Below, piece by piece: positions 1-11,500 of a DNA stretch of 64,000 nt (the stretch's first letter is position 1; each line of letters starts with the position of its first letter). The stretch covers positions 186,001 to 250,000 of the forward strand of contig JAQGDQ010002377.1 of the NCBI GenBank assembly GCA_030141605.1, written 5' to 3'. The position numbers and the translations under genes were made by a program. Below the pieces are notes generated by a model that saw only the letters and a program-made list of their open reading frames with translations, had not been told where the DNA came from and searched no databases. This DNA is from Tubiluchus corallicola. Its lineage: Eukaryota > Priapulida > Priapulimorpha > Priapulimorphida > Tubiluchidae.

Positions 1-68
1 AATTATCATTGGTAAAGCTGGTTGCTTATTTGAAAACTATTCTAAAGCATTTTAAGCTATTTTTGTAA

Positions 69-475
69 TACATAGGAACCTCGACTTATGAAAACCTTAT
101 TATACAAAAAATTCAGAATACGAATCGGGTTTCGAAGAAATTTCCGTCCCAGTTAAACGTTCAAGATACGAAAACGAAAATCGAAAGTGCTGCCCGACAG
201 CGGTACTCCCAGAATGCATTTCGTAGCATCACGTGAACGCTTTGTTGCGCTCTTATCTCACGTGAACGCATTCTATAACCATGGGTCCGAAAAAATCAAG
301 TGCCAGTGGCAGTGATAAGAAGAAAAGGATGATGTCGATGGAAACAAAGCTTGAAATTATAGCTAAATATGGCCAAATCGTGGGTCGAATTCCCTTTTTG
401 CAATGGGTCGATGGTAATAATCCACATTTATTTCAATTAACCAAAGTCAGCCATATTGTCAATAAAACCTGGTAA
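69..475 (+). mobile_element. Truncated Tigger/pogo-like DNA transposon, 5' end
   Basis: The stretch from about 69 (ACCTCGACTTATGAAAAC) has the look of the terminal inverted repeat and leader of a Tigger/pogo-family element. It is followed at 281 by a short reading frame resembling the start of its transposase. No matching inverted end is visible downstream and the coding similarity stops within about 45 codons, so this is a decayed, 3'-truncated copy. The family call rests on recognition of the leader and the protein start, not on a database match. Confidence 0.5.
281..475 (+). pseudogene. Tigger-like transposase N-terminal fragment
   Basis: A 64-codon frame starts MGPKKSSASGSDKKKRMMSM and continues with TKLEIIAKY. 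This resembles the basic start and first helix of the psq/CENP-B-type DNA-binding domain of Tigger transposases. The remaining helix-turn-helix and the whole DDE catalytic domain are missing, and the frame runs into unrelated sequence before a stop. It is a dead fragment. Known for the family: the full protein binds the element's ends and cuts and pastes it. Inferred here: this copy does nothing by itself. Confidence 0.5.
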
Positions 476-2556
476 TTTTTGTTAACAGGTTATTTTTAAG
501 GCAACATCCTTTGGTAACATCATCTAAATGACAACTCCTTTCCTGTACAGAGCATTTAATTTTGTAAAAAGTACGAGCAAACTTGACTTGACTTTTTTTA
601 TAAAGTATTATATTTATATTATTGTATCTCCATAAAAATGCTATGCCATAAAAACTACATAACAAAAGATCGGTTACACAAGCCAAATACAATGAGAACA
701 GATTTTAAGTTACATAAATTTTTGAAATTTCCGTTTCTGCATTACTAAAATTGTGTCTGCAAGGCTTTATAGAATTTTGATTTATCTATGTATAGGCCTC
801 AAAGTAAGCTGTTAACTTTTTCCTTCGCTTTTGGATATAATATAGCATGCATTATTAGTGCACATGTAGTAGAATATCAGTGCAGTTCCTATTAAGTAAA
901 AATAGGAACATTAAAGGCCTATATAATCCCTACAGACATTGAAATTTTTTTAACACATTATTATGGTAAAGCAAAGAAGTCGTAGTTATTATTATTAAAA
1001 AAACATAAATTAAATAACTTACCTTTTTCTGGCGAATTTTGAATGCATACATCGCCATGTTTCGTGTCTTTGGCGCAAGTGAGCAAAAATGATGTACGAG
1101 ATACAAAAAGCGTCTTTGGTTACCGATATTTGGTGACTGTGTGACTGTACTCATTAAGTTGTTAATTTAATATGGCTGACAATCAAGTGATAAAAAATTA
1201 AGAGTGACGAGTTTTACAGTAAGTTTATAATAAAATAAATTGAATATTCATATTGAGAGTAGGATATTAAGTTGTAAAAGCGTATATAATAGTGAGGGTT
1301 TAGTTTGACTTTAATGAAGTGAGAGCATGCGTGCTGGTTAACTACACAATCATTATCACCACATTTGTTGAACATGCATATACACTAAAATTTGATCTGT
1401 GCATTGCGTCAATGTGTCGGGATTGGCAAAAACATATAATCTGAATTTATGTTTAGAAAACGTTCGACAAGAGCAGTGACATTTTTGGGTTTTTATTCTT
1501 CATAGGAGTTTTCTTTTCTAATAGCACAAAAATTAAAGCATAAACAATTATCACACCACAATCAAATCAACATGCGATTCCTGAAAATCAAATCAAACTG
1601 CCTGTGGTTGTGATTAAACATTCAATTTTTTCGTTCTTAACTCCGCACCACGGTTTAACGGCAAGATGCAGTATCTGCAGCTTCCGTAATACAAGCTTAC
1701 GTAGTGCTATGTATGTTAAAGGTTTCCCCTGATCATGTGTATGTGGGAAATACGCAAGTTCCTAAAGCTAGTAAAAGAATTCTTGAACAGAAATTTTTCG
1801 CCGAGAGTGCCAAAAATCCTAATACACATGCTGTCTGAAATATTTTTTCAGTTAAAATTTAATACATTTGAACATTAAAAAAAATTTACTTGTTTGTATT
1901 ACCAAAAAGGCAAATTAATGCTTAGCAAAAGCTATTCTGTGCTGAACGGAAGTATAATAGCTGATTTCTCACGGCATGTGCTGATCGACCAAAATTAAGC
2001 AATACCAGACATAACTAGTAAGTGAGTGAGTGTATGTGTGAATCTGCTGTACTGCCTCACGACTATTATCACGTTGATATCGGAAATACAGTATATGCTT
2101 TCAAAACTGAAACTTCGAATACCTCTACAAAATTAAATGTTTCATTTTATAGCATTTTTGTTGATTATGACTGTGACTGTCAAGATTATTACCTTGTTTA
2201 TGAGCTAGGTCACTATTACCCAAACTTCAACGTTAGTGAGCATTCATAACTTAGTCATACAATAAAGCAAGCATCTGTTTAGTAAAATTCACACAGTACC
2301 TCTTGGGTTTCAGAATGTTTGCAGCTAAGCTTCATACAAAGCAAAAATGTAAACAAAAATTGAAAAGTCTTAATTTTTCAGCAAATGTATACATAATGTA
2401 CAGATTGGACAGAGGATTCCTGGATTTGATTTAAAACAACCAAAAAATTCAAATCTGGCAAAGTTGTATCTGGTACTTTTGTATAATTTTAATTGCATAC
2501 ACGTAGTCCCGCATAACGCCTAGTACGACATTATAAACTAATTCTTTTTGTTTTAG
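476..2556. other. No recognisable gene; probably intron or flank upstream of CBP exons
   Basis: Only short frames occur here, none resembling the TAZ1 or KIX domains expected upstream of the CBP exons. The frame at 2022-2249 (75 codons) has no family resemblance that I can see. Because the first CBP exon starts with a split codon, an upstream exon must exist. This stretch is therefore probably part of a long CBP intron. Confidence 0.5.
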
Positions 2557-5500
2557 ATGGTTCATATCCATCATCCTGTATTCCAAGTGTGGACAGTGAG
2601 ATTTTGTGTAATCCACCTGCACCCACCTTGCCAAATGTGCGACCGCATCAGCCCGGGGTGTCGCATCAGCCAACTCCATATAACATGCCTGCACAGTCAG
2701 CAAGCACCCAGTCTCTTATGTCACCACCTTTGCGGCACATGATAGAGCAAACAACTAATGGAGGAAATTTTAATGTTGCATCTTCGATGGGGCCTGCATC
2801 AAATCAGGTAGATTAAATTTAATTCTTTTTGGTATGTTTGCATTATTAGAGAATTCGGTAATGTAGCATCACCTTAACCAAAGAAAATGCATAATATATC
2901 AATTTGCTGGCTCTGTTAAATTTTATTGTGTTATCACTTTTCAGCAACACTTAAACTGACATCTGTAAAGGGAAAACATTAATTAAACAATGGTGCTTTT
3001 ATTTTCCAAACAGTCCTACTTAAGGGAATGTGTATAGCAAAAAACACATTTTATTCTGTAGGTATCTAATATGGTTCCTTCATCAGATTCAATGTTAAAT
3101 GGAACAGCTACTGGTTTGGGGAATTCTCAACCATCTGAATTATCAAACAATATGGAGGTATGGTGCTTACACAGTTGCTCATTTTTTTAACATTGAGACA
3201 GTAGTCCTAGATTTGTGTTGGCTTACTTTTTTATTTTCCCTGTATACACTTGTCTGTAGCACTTTGCGTTTCTGTTTTCCAGTATGATAAGATTGAAGCT
3301 ACCCTTCACTTGCAGCGGCTGCAAATGCAACAACAGTTTCAGCGTCAATATCCGACGTCTCAGTCAGCAGTATCGACCATGCCTATGTCAACTGAAAATC
3401 AGCAGCAGTCACAGCGTGCACTTTCTGGGCAGCAGTCTCTTTTTTCTCCCCTCCCTCAACAGGCACAAAAAGTGAGGGTTTATTTATAGTTCCAGCTACT
3501 ACTTTTTATAGCTAAAATTTTATTAGTCAAAATTTTTGACATATTTCATTATTGGTTCAACATTAGTAGTTTCAAACTTTTCTTACGTGTATCAGAAGAA
3601 TAATTTAATAAAAGAACAGTATTATTTTTAATATATAAATACTCAATGTCAACATAATTAATAATGATTTTGTGATTTGCAGGGTGGCAGTACGCAAAGT
3701 TCACTAATGGGCGGAAATACACAGTCTTGCCTGAGTCAAAATGAAATCAAGCCGGAAGTGAAAGTAGAGGTTAAACAAGAGGTTATAAGTGATAACTTTC
3801 AGGAGCAAATTGGCGAGCAACAGCCAGAAGAGGTCGGCAACAGTGTTAAATCAGGACAGGAATCGCTGGTTAAAACCGAGACGGGTGACAGTGACGTTTC
3901 CACTAACAGTTGCAGTGATGCAGTTCAAGTAAAAGAGGAACCTGTCTCACCATCAGTATCCAAGCCAAAGCATAATAAAAAAGGCAATTATTTATCAGCC
4001 GACAATTTACTATTAAATTTATAACAATGTTTATGTCACCAATTAAGTACAAAATAGAAAACTCTAGTAGTAGTATTTTAACATAATTTGCTTATAATAA
4101 CAGGGTTCCCACGGTCAGGGAAAATCCTTGAAAATACAATCTATCCTGGAAAGTCAGGGAAAAGATAATTTGGTAAAAAGTCAGGGAAAGTGATGAAAAT
4201 GGCGCAAAAAGTCAGGGAAATTGGAAAGGGCTGCAAAAATAATCACCGTGAACAAGTATTTTTCCAAACATATTTTTCAGCGATTAGTGTTCAAATAAAA
4301 TGTTGCTATGGTAGGCTCCCAGTTTCGATTTCTGTTCCAAAAATAATGATTGGCAGACACATTATATATCAGTATATGTATGAATGTCCATATCCAAAAA
4401 TGTTTGAATGTTTGACTGGTAATGCAATTCCTGCTTCTCTTTATCATAGAAAAGCAATATTTGGTCAGACAAAAGTCATGAAAGAGTCAGGGAAATTTAT
4501 TTTAAAATTCTGTGGGAACCCTGTTATAGTTAAGATTAATTTTATTCTCTTTTTGGTATTCAAATCACCAGTAGTTAAACACAAAATAGAGCATTGTAAG
4601 TTGTCTTACACACATTGCAGGTTTAAAGTTTTCAGAATTCAGTCATACACTTAGCATACTTAATTCTCTCTACACCATGAAGGGCATAAGCCCGTGACAC
4701 TCGTCTTCCAAACCCTTCTGTTTATTGCCACTGCTTTGACTGCACTCTAGCTCTTTCACCCTGCGTAACTCCTTTCTGCTTCCATTTTGCCTTTTTACAT
4801 GTTGTTCTTGGTCTACCTCTTGCCCTTCTTCCTTCCAATTCAATTCCATCTCTTCTTCCTAAGTTCATCGCGCACTGCATTAATCCGCATGCTGTTTGCC
4901 ACCTCCAGATTTGTCACCAGCTCCTGTCATCTAGTACTTAGTATCCTTCTCAGGCACAAACTGGAATGCCCCAAATTTCTTTTTCTCTGTCTTTGCCATC
5001 TTGAATGCCTCATTTCCATACATTAACACTGACCTCAGTACTTTGAATTTATTTTAGTCTGCCCTAATGCTCCTTGCTTTCTAGATCTTGTCAAGTCTTG
5101 TGTGTTGCAATGCTGTGCTTAACCTACTAATTATATCTTGTGTTCCTCCACTCATGATTGACATTGTTACTTTCAAATATACGCATGTAGCCATAGCTAA
5201 GATTAATTTTATTCTGTTTAGTATTCAAACCAGACGAACTCCGTCAAGCCTTGATGCCAACGCTAGAAAAGCTCTGTCGACAACCGGAGTCGATTCCATT
5301 TCGGACTGCTGTCGATCCCGTGTTGCTCAATATTCCAGTAAGCAGTTTTACTCAGCAATTTATTACACTTCTTATTTTTTATTCCAAATAGCTATTTGTG
5401 CTCTGTTTAAAACAGTAATAATAATGATAATTTATTTTTTACGAGCAATACACTGCGTCTCATCACATTAATATGAAATACGATTAGTCGTAAATTTTGA

Positions 5501-8500
5501 AAATTAAATACAGACTTGAACTACAGTGGATTCTCGTTACAAGAATCACACGTATAAGAATCAGCTCGATATAAGAATCAAAATCGCGTTTCCCGAATTG
5601 AATTGGCATTTTCCTAGTGAAAATCCGCTCGTATAAGAATCACCCTTCTTTCGATAGTAGAATCAATTTTGGCACCAACTCCATTGTCTCTCATGACCTG
5701 TTTACATGGTTCTGCGCAGTGGGCGTGGCGGACACCACAGAGATTTCAAATTTGTTTGTTTGCGTGTCAGTCAGTTGAAAAATGGCATCCAAACGGAAAA
5801 CCAAACTCGGATTGGTGGCACGAGGCTTCGAGGACAACCTTCAATTGAAACGGCTGGGAGCCGAAATTGACCGCCTCACCAGAGGAGAAATGAAGCAAAG
5901 CAAGCTATCGATATTTTTCAAGCAGTAGTAGTAGTTTGTAGATGTAGAGTTTTCTGTCATCTCCAGCACAATTTCGGAAAAAAAATTATGTGCATTAAAA
6001 AAATTTTAAGGCAATTCTGGCATCATGAAATATTTACCCAACCATTAAATAAAAACATTAGTCTAGGAAGTTTTAGGTCCTTTTTAGGCCAGAAAAACAT
6101 TATGCTGTTTCATGTCGTTTCTAGCGTAATTTCGGGAAATAAATAATTTTATGTGCATAAAAAAATTTTAAAGCATTTCTGGGTCATGCTCGTTATAAGA
6201 ATCACTTTGCCTTCTCCCGAGGTGATTCTTATAACGAGAGTCCACTGTACTAGTAAAATGCTATCAATACAGGTCAAAAACAGAAAACCAAACATTCTAA
6301 AACAGTAATAGATTAGCAGCACACTCAAAAAATTTTTTAATTAGATTGAAAAATATTTTATATAATAGCAATCAGGTGAAATGAAAATTAAGTGAAATTA
6401 CCTAGATTACTTCTGGTTGCAAGTGTGTATTAAAATGTCTAATATAAAAACGAGGATGAGACAAATCTAGTACAAATAGTTACTACAGTGTTTATGAAAT
6501 TCTAAACAGGTATGTCTTTAGTCTTTGCTTAAAACAGTCCATTGTTTTGCTGCCGCGTAGATGACGGTAATCTGTTCCAGAAATGTGCCGCAAATATAGT
6601 TAACTATTTTTTGTAGGATTATTACGACATAATCAAAAACCCAATGGATCTCTCGTGTATAAAACAAAAACTGGACACTGGTCAATACAAGAACCCATGG
6701 GAATATGTAGACGATGTCTGGTTGATGTTTGACAATGCTTGGGTGTATAATAAGAAAAACACCAGAGTTTACAAATTCTCCTCAAAGGTAAGTCTGAATT
6801 ACGTGATATTGACTTTCTCTATAACTGTTGTTAATTAAAATTATTACTAATAATCTTGCTAAATGTCCATTAAGATTCAAGCACATTTTGCAGGTATTTG
6901 AGTATTGAGTTTCTCTAGAATATTGACATTATTTGGAACTGATAATAATCATGATAAATGTAGTGTGTGATTTACGCATTTACCTCTGGCTGATTGCTAA
7001 TTCATTTCTCTTGAAATAAAGAATTGCAACCTAATTATTTTTTACTGTGCTTTGCAGTTAGCAGAAGTATTTGAACAAGAAATAGATCCGGTCATGCAGA
7101 GTCTTGGATTTTGCTGTGGCCGGAAATGGGTCTTCCAACCCCAATCTTTGTTTTGCTATGGGAAGAATTTGTGCACTATACCACGTGATGCTATTTACTA
7201 CAGTTATTTAAACAGGTATACTTTACAAAATTATTTAAAAGCTTGTATTTTGCTAACATCACACTAGGTACCAACTTGGTAGTAATTCAGCACTTTTATA
7301 TTAACTTCAAAGTTCTTTCATTGAACATTTATGCCTAGCTAGTATATTTAGTTTGTGTATTCAACTTGTCAGTCAGTCAGCCAGTCAGTCATTTGCCCGG
7401 CTGTCATGTGAAAATTCCTCTTCTTTCTGGTGCATGAGGTCATTGTTGAGTAGTTGCTTAACTACGCTCTCTGCATGTTCGCTTTGTACTTGAATTGGAA
7501 TAAAAGGTGTGCATGTATTGCTGAATTTGGATTGTTAATCTGCATATGTTGAATATTGATTGATTGAATTTCATGAATAACTCTAGTGAAATTTTTCATT
7601 TTGCTGTTCAACCAATTTTTAAAATTTTTCCCTCCCGAAAATTTCTGTCAATGCAAATAATATTGGAAAAGATATTGCTAAATCAGTGTTGTGTCGAGCT
7701 AAACGATGAGTAGGTAGGTTTTCTTATCAATCTTTATTTCCTAAGGGAAGCAGCAATAATATTGCAGTGATTAAAAAATGAATTAACTTGAACTTATGGA
7801 AATACTAGTTTTGTAAATATTATGTGTCATTTAAAAACATGTCAGTAAAGTTTATATCTACCTAATAAAATTTAAAGTGAATTTTTCAACTCACAATCTT
7901 ACTTTCTAATAATTTATAATATATATTACAAGTTCTGTGCAAATGCAAACAAGAATACAGTTGCCAATGTTTTTCCTTTTTGCTGTCCGACAAAAAAAAT
8001 CTGTGTGAAATTAAATAGTAAACAGTGAGTTCACAAACTGCATGTTTCTCAGAAATTTTTTTGTTAAACTGGGCAATTTGAATTGAGGGTCCATTTCCTA
8101 CCGTATTGACGATTGTATGTGAATGAGAGGTGTAATTCAAATTGTGTTGAATGAGGTGCCTGATAAGTTGCCTTTTTGTATTGGTTCTTGTTTTTAGCAT
8201 AATTTTTTACTAAGCTGGCCCGTGAGTTGTAAAAGTACTGCATGTGTCGTAAATATAGTATACATCAGAACACTATGTCTGCTTGGTGCATTTTTGTAGA
8301 TGAGATTTTCACCTTTTTCATTTATGAGTGTTTGCATTAGCACTGTATAAACAATTCTTGCTGTAGCTGAGGTTTTATATATTGTATATATTGTTTCAAA
8401 CAACAAACAATAAAGGCAAGGAAATTTCCCCTGAAACACAACCTTTACGTGTCAAAATGCTATTATGCAATTTCTTTATAAAGTAGCGAAATACATAGTC

Positions 8501-11500
8501 GTGTGATTTGCTCTAGGGAAATGTAATGTTTTGTAGCTCTAGTTCTAGTTGTTTTTATTTGTTTGTGTGAGCATACTAAAACATTTGTTTTTCTTAATAC
8601 ATACACAATTATACTTTATGGGGTATTACTTTTCTGTTTTTCCAGTTTGTGTTTTATATTGTTTTTAAATTTTTCTTGCTTTTGTAGTTACTGGAGCTTT
8701 CTAACTTTGCATATGTTTTGTCTGTCTTTGTTTCATGTGCTTGCACGCTTTGTGCTTGCTCCCATTAATTTGTCCCTGGCCGGGCTCATGTCATGACTGT
8801 GCTGCCCTCGTGTAACAATAAAGTCAAAGAAAATTGGGACTTCTCTATGACAGATATGTGTACTGCCAGCGGTGCTTTTTGGAGCTTCCTGGAGAAACGG
8901 TGACACTGACCGATGACCCTTCACAACCACAAACGTGAGTTATTGCTATTACATTTCCTTTAATTGTAAAAATTTATGCTGTCAGCATACAAAGTTCTTA
9001 CAAAATGTACATACAGTTCCATTAATGGTTCAACATATTTGTTGTATCATTGGTAATTTCTAGGTTATCCAGTAATAGCATGTAAAAAAATGCCTTTCTT
9101 TGTACAGGCTTTAAAAGGATTGTTCTTTAGGAGCAATCCCAGAACTTTGCCACCGGTGATAGTTAACAATAGTTAGCAATTAATAACCTGACAAAACAGT
9201 GTTTCACAGGTTCTAATTTTAGTTTTTGACAATCAGTCAGCCATAGTTAAGCTAGTTTCTATCATATACCATCGTCGACTCATCATAAAGTTTTGCAGTC
9301 AGGTCAGACAGTCCGAACACCACATACTATGTTGTGCTAACTCATCGCGAAAGTCTACTAATTGAAATTTCTTTATTTTCACAAGATAACTAACTGTTGA
9401 AATGAATCGAAAGTAGGAAACAAATATTAAACTGAGTTTCTCAAAATATTTCGCCTTGGGAGCCTGGAATATATTATTTCCATTTCAACAAAAAAGGTTT
9501 GTCAGATTGAATGAAATAGGCAAAGTTTCTCTTTCGTAATTGTATTACACAATCAGAAATCGTACTAAAATAAAATAATTAAGCACTTTGTCGAATAGCT
9601 GACCTTCTTTTGACAAAATATGTATATTAAACACATTTCTCTTTACAGATGTATAACTAAGTCAGAATTTCAAGAGAAAAAGAATGATCAGTTAGAATTG
9701 GAAGCGTTCGTTGACTGTTTGGAATGTGGCCGTAAGCTGCATCAAATCTGCTCCCTGCATTTTCCACAGATCTGGTCTGGGGGGTAAGTTACTTCTGTGT
9801 GTAACTCATCTATTTTGTTTTGTTCTCGTACTGGCTAGGTTTCCACTGGTAAATCTCATAACTAAAAGTAGTGAATTCTTAAATTCCAAGAAGAGTACAC
9901 AATTTTTGTTTTCAGTTAGCAGTAGTGTATAGTAACTAAAAGTATTTGTAGTCTTAGTCAACTAAAATTTATAATTTCACTTTGTTGAAGATATTTTTGT
10001 GGGTTGAAAAATACTTTGATATTCATGTTTTACAGTTGTGATCATTTTGATCAAACAATTACTAATTAAATGAATTTTCCAGATTTGTCTGCTCCTTGTG
10101 CTTGAAAGCAGCAGGACGATCCCGGAAAGAGAACAAGTTTAATTCAAGACGTAAGTTCTGTGGTGAACCGACTAATGTCATAATGACATAGTTATGACAA
10201 TAACTATAACTTATAATGATATCACGATAGAAATTATTTTTGAAATATTACTTCTATCTAATAAAATGGTGAATTAAATGCTAATTTTCTACGACTGCTT
10301 TCAAGTTCACCAGTTAATTAAACATTCTTTTTGTAGGAACTTTGTGTATAAGAAACTTTTCATAACTTCTTGTTGCTTGGTTTTACTTCATTATTTAGAG
10401 CAAGATGCTTTTTATTGATCCCATTTATACCTATGTCTGTTTTATGAAGTTATTGATAGATAAATGCGGTTGCATCACAAATATTCAAATTTCTCTTATC
10501 CTGTAGTTGCTTTCCGTTTCAGCAGTTAGCAATTTATCTCTTCTGTTTTTGCATAGGTCTGCAGAGTACTCAATTGGGTACATTTATTGAGAATCGGGTG
10601 AACAAATTCCTGAAAGCCAAAGGCTGCGTCGGTAGCGAAGTGACCATTCGGGTCGTTTGCAGTTCTGACAAGGTTGTTGAAGTTAAACCAGGGATGAAAG
10701 CAAAGTAGGTTATGCAGCATTTCCTTTTTGAGAAGCCTGTTTGCTTGTTTGACTTTTTACTTTGTTGAAGAATACTATAAGTAGTTTTACAATGATTGTG
10801 TTTAATTCTTCATATTTTAATAAATGCATTCAGTGCACTAACAGGTTGATTACCAGGAATGAATACATTATTATTATTGCTCCATTAGTGTCTTGAATAT
10901 ATGATCACTTTATGAATGGAAAACTTTAAAAAGCACTGTGTAAAACAAATTTGTATTTCTTGGTATTAAACAATTTTTGACATGAGAACGATAAAAAATT
11001 TTATATTGTTTGAAAATTGCAATGTGTCATTTTCTGTTGCAAAATATTGCTTTGGCAAGCAGTAATTCGTATTATTAACATTCCCTTATTATTTTGCTAC
11101 AGATACACTGATGAAAACCTTTTTTCTGATTCATTTCCGTATCGGGCAAAAGCTCTTTTTGCTTTTGAAGAGATTGATGGAACCGAGGTGTGTTTCTTCG
11201 GAATGCACGTACAAGAGTATGGGCCAGATGCTCCACAGCCTAACACACGGTAAAAAAAACTTGAACATTTTTGTTAAGCGATGTGAAGAAACATATTGTG
11301 TAATATATTGTGTGCACTGTATACTGCAACTTTTATTTTGTACTGACAATATATTGAAGTTGCATCTCCTAACTAAGTTTTTATTTTTCATAGGCGTGTC
11401 TATATATCATATTTAGACAGTGTGCATTTCTTCCGACCAAGGGAATATAGAACAGCCGTGTACCATGAAATTTTAATTGGCTACATTGAATTCGTTCGGA

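Larger units (their letters stand above)
3984..5221 (+). other. CBP intron with GC-AG boundaries, loaded with repeats
   Basis: The exon before it must end one base into a codon and the next exon opens TA|TTC AAA CCA. The only donor that restores the conserved K-K-[VI]-F-K-P is AAAAAAG|GCAATT at 3983/3984. That makes this a GC-AG intron with the +4 to +6 context of a usable GC donor. No in-frame GT donor is available between 3960 and the frame's stop at 4022. The intron contains an inverted-repeat element (4101-4523) and a LINE 3' remnant. Confidence 0.6.
5222..6787 (+). other. CBP bromodomain exons
   Basis: Two exons (5222-5337 and 6617-6787), with the first codons of exon 7058-7215, encode the bromodomain. 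It runs from [17 protein letters not shown] through [17 protein letters not shown] and [13 protein letters not shown] to [16 protein letters not shown]. The Asn that hydrogen-bonds acetyl-lysine in the family is present at about residue 362 of the partial protein, in AWVYN. The domain binds acetylated histone tails and positions the adjacent HAT. The intron between the exons is more than half filled by a Tigger-type element. Confidence 0.92.

Noticed and set aside
2022-2249. 75-codon plus-strand frame upstream of the CBP exons
   Set aside because: It has no resemblance to TAZ1, KIX or any CBP segment and no convincing splice sites. Such frames are expected by chance.
4190-4654. 154-codon frame starting [14 protein letters not shown]
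   Set aside because: It is mostly the inside of the inverted-repeat element at 4101-4523. Its periodic VREIG-type words come from the GTCAGGGAAA subterminal repeats.
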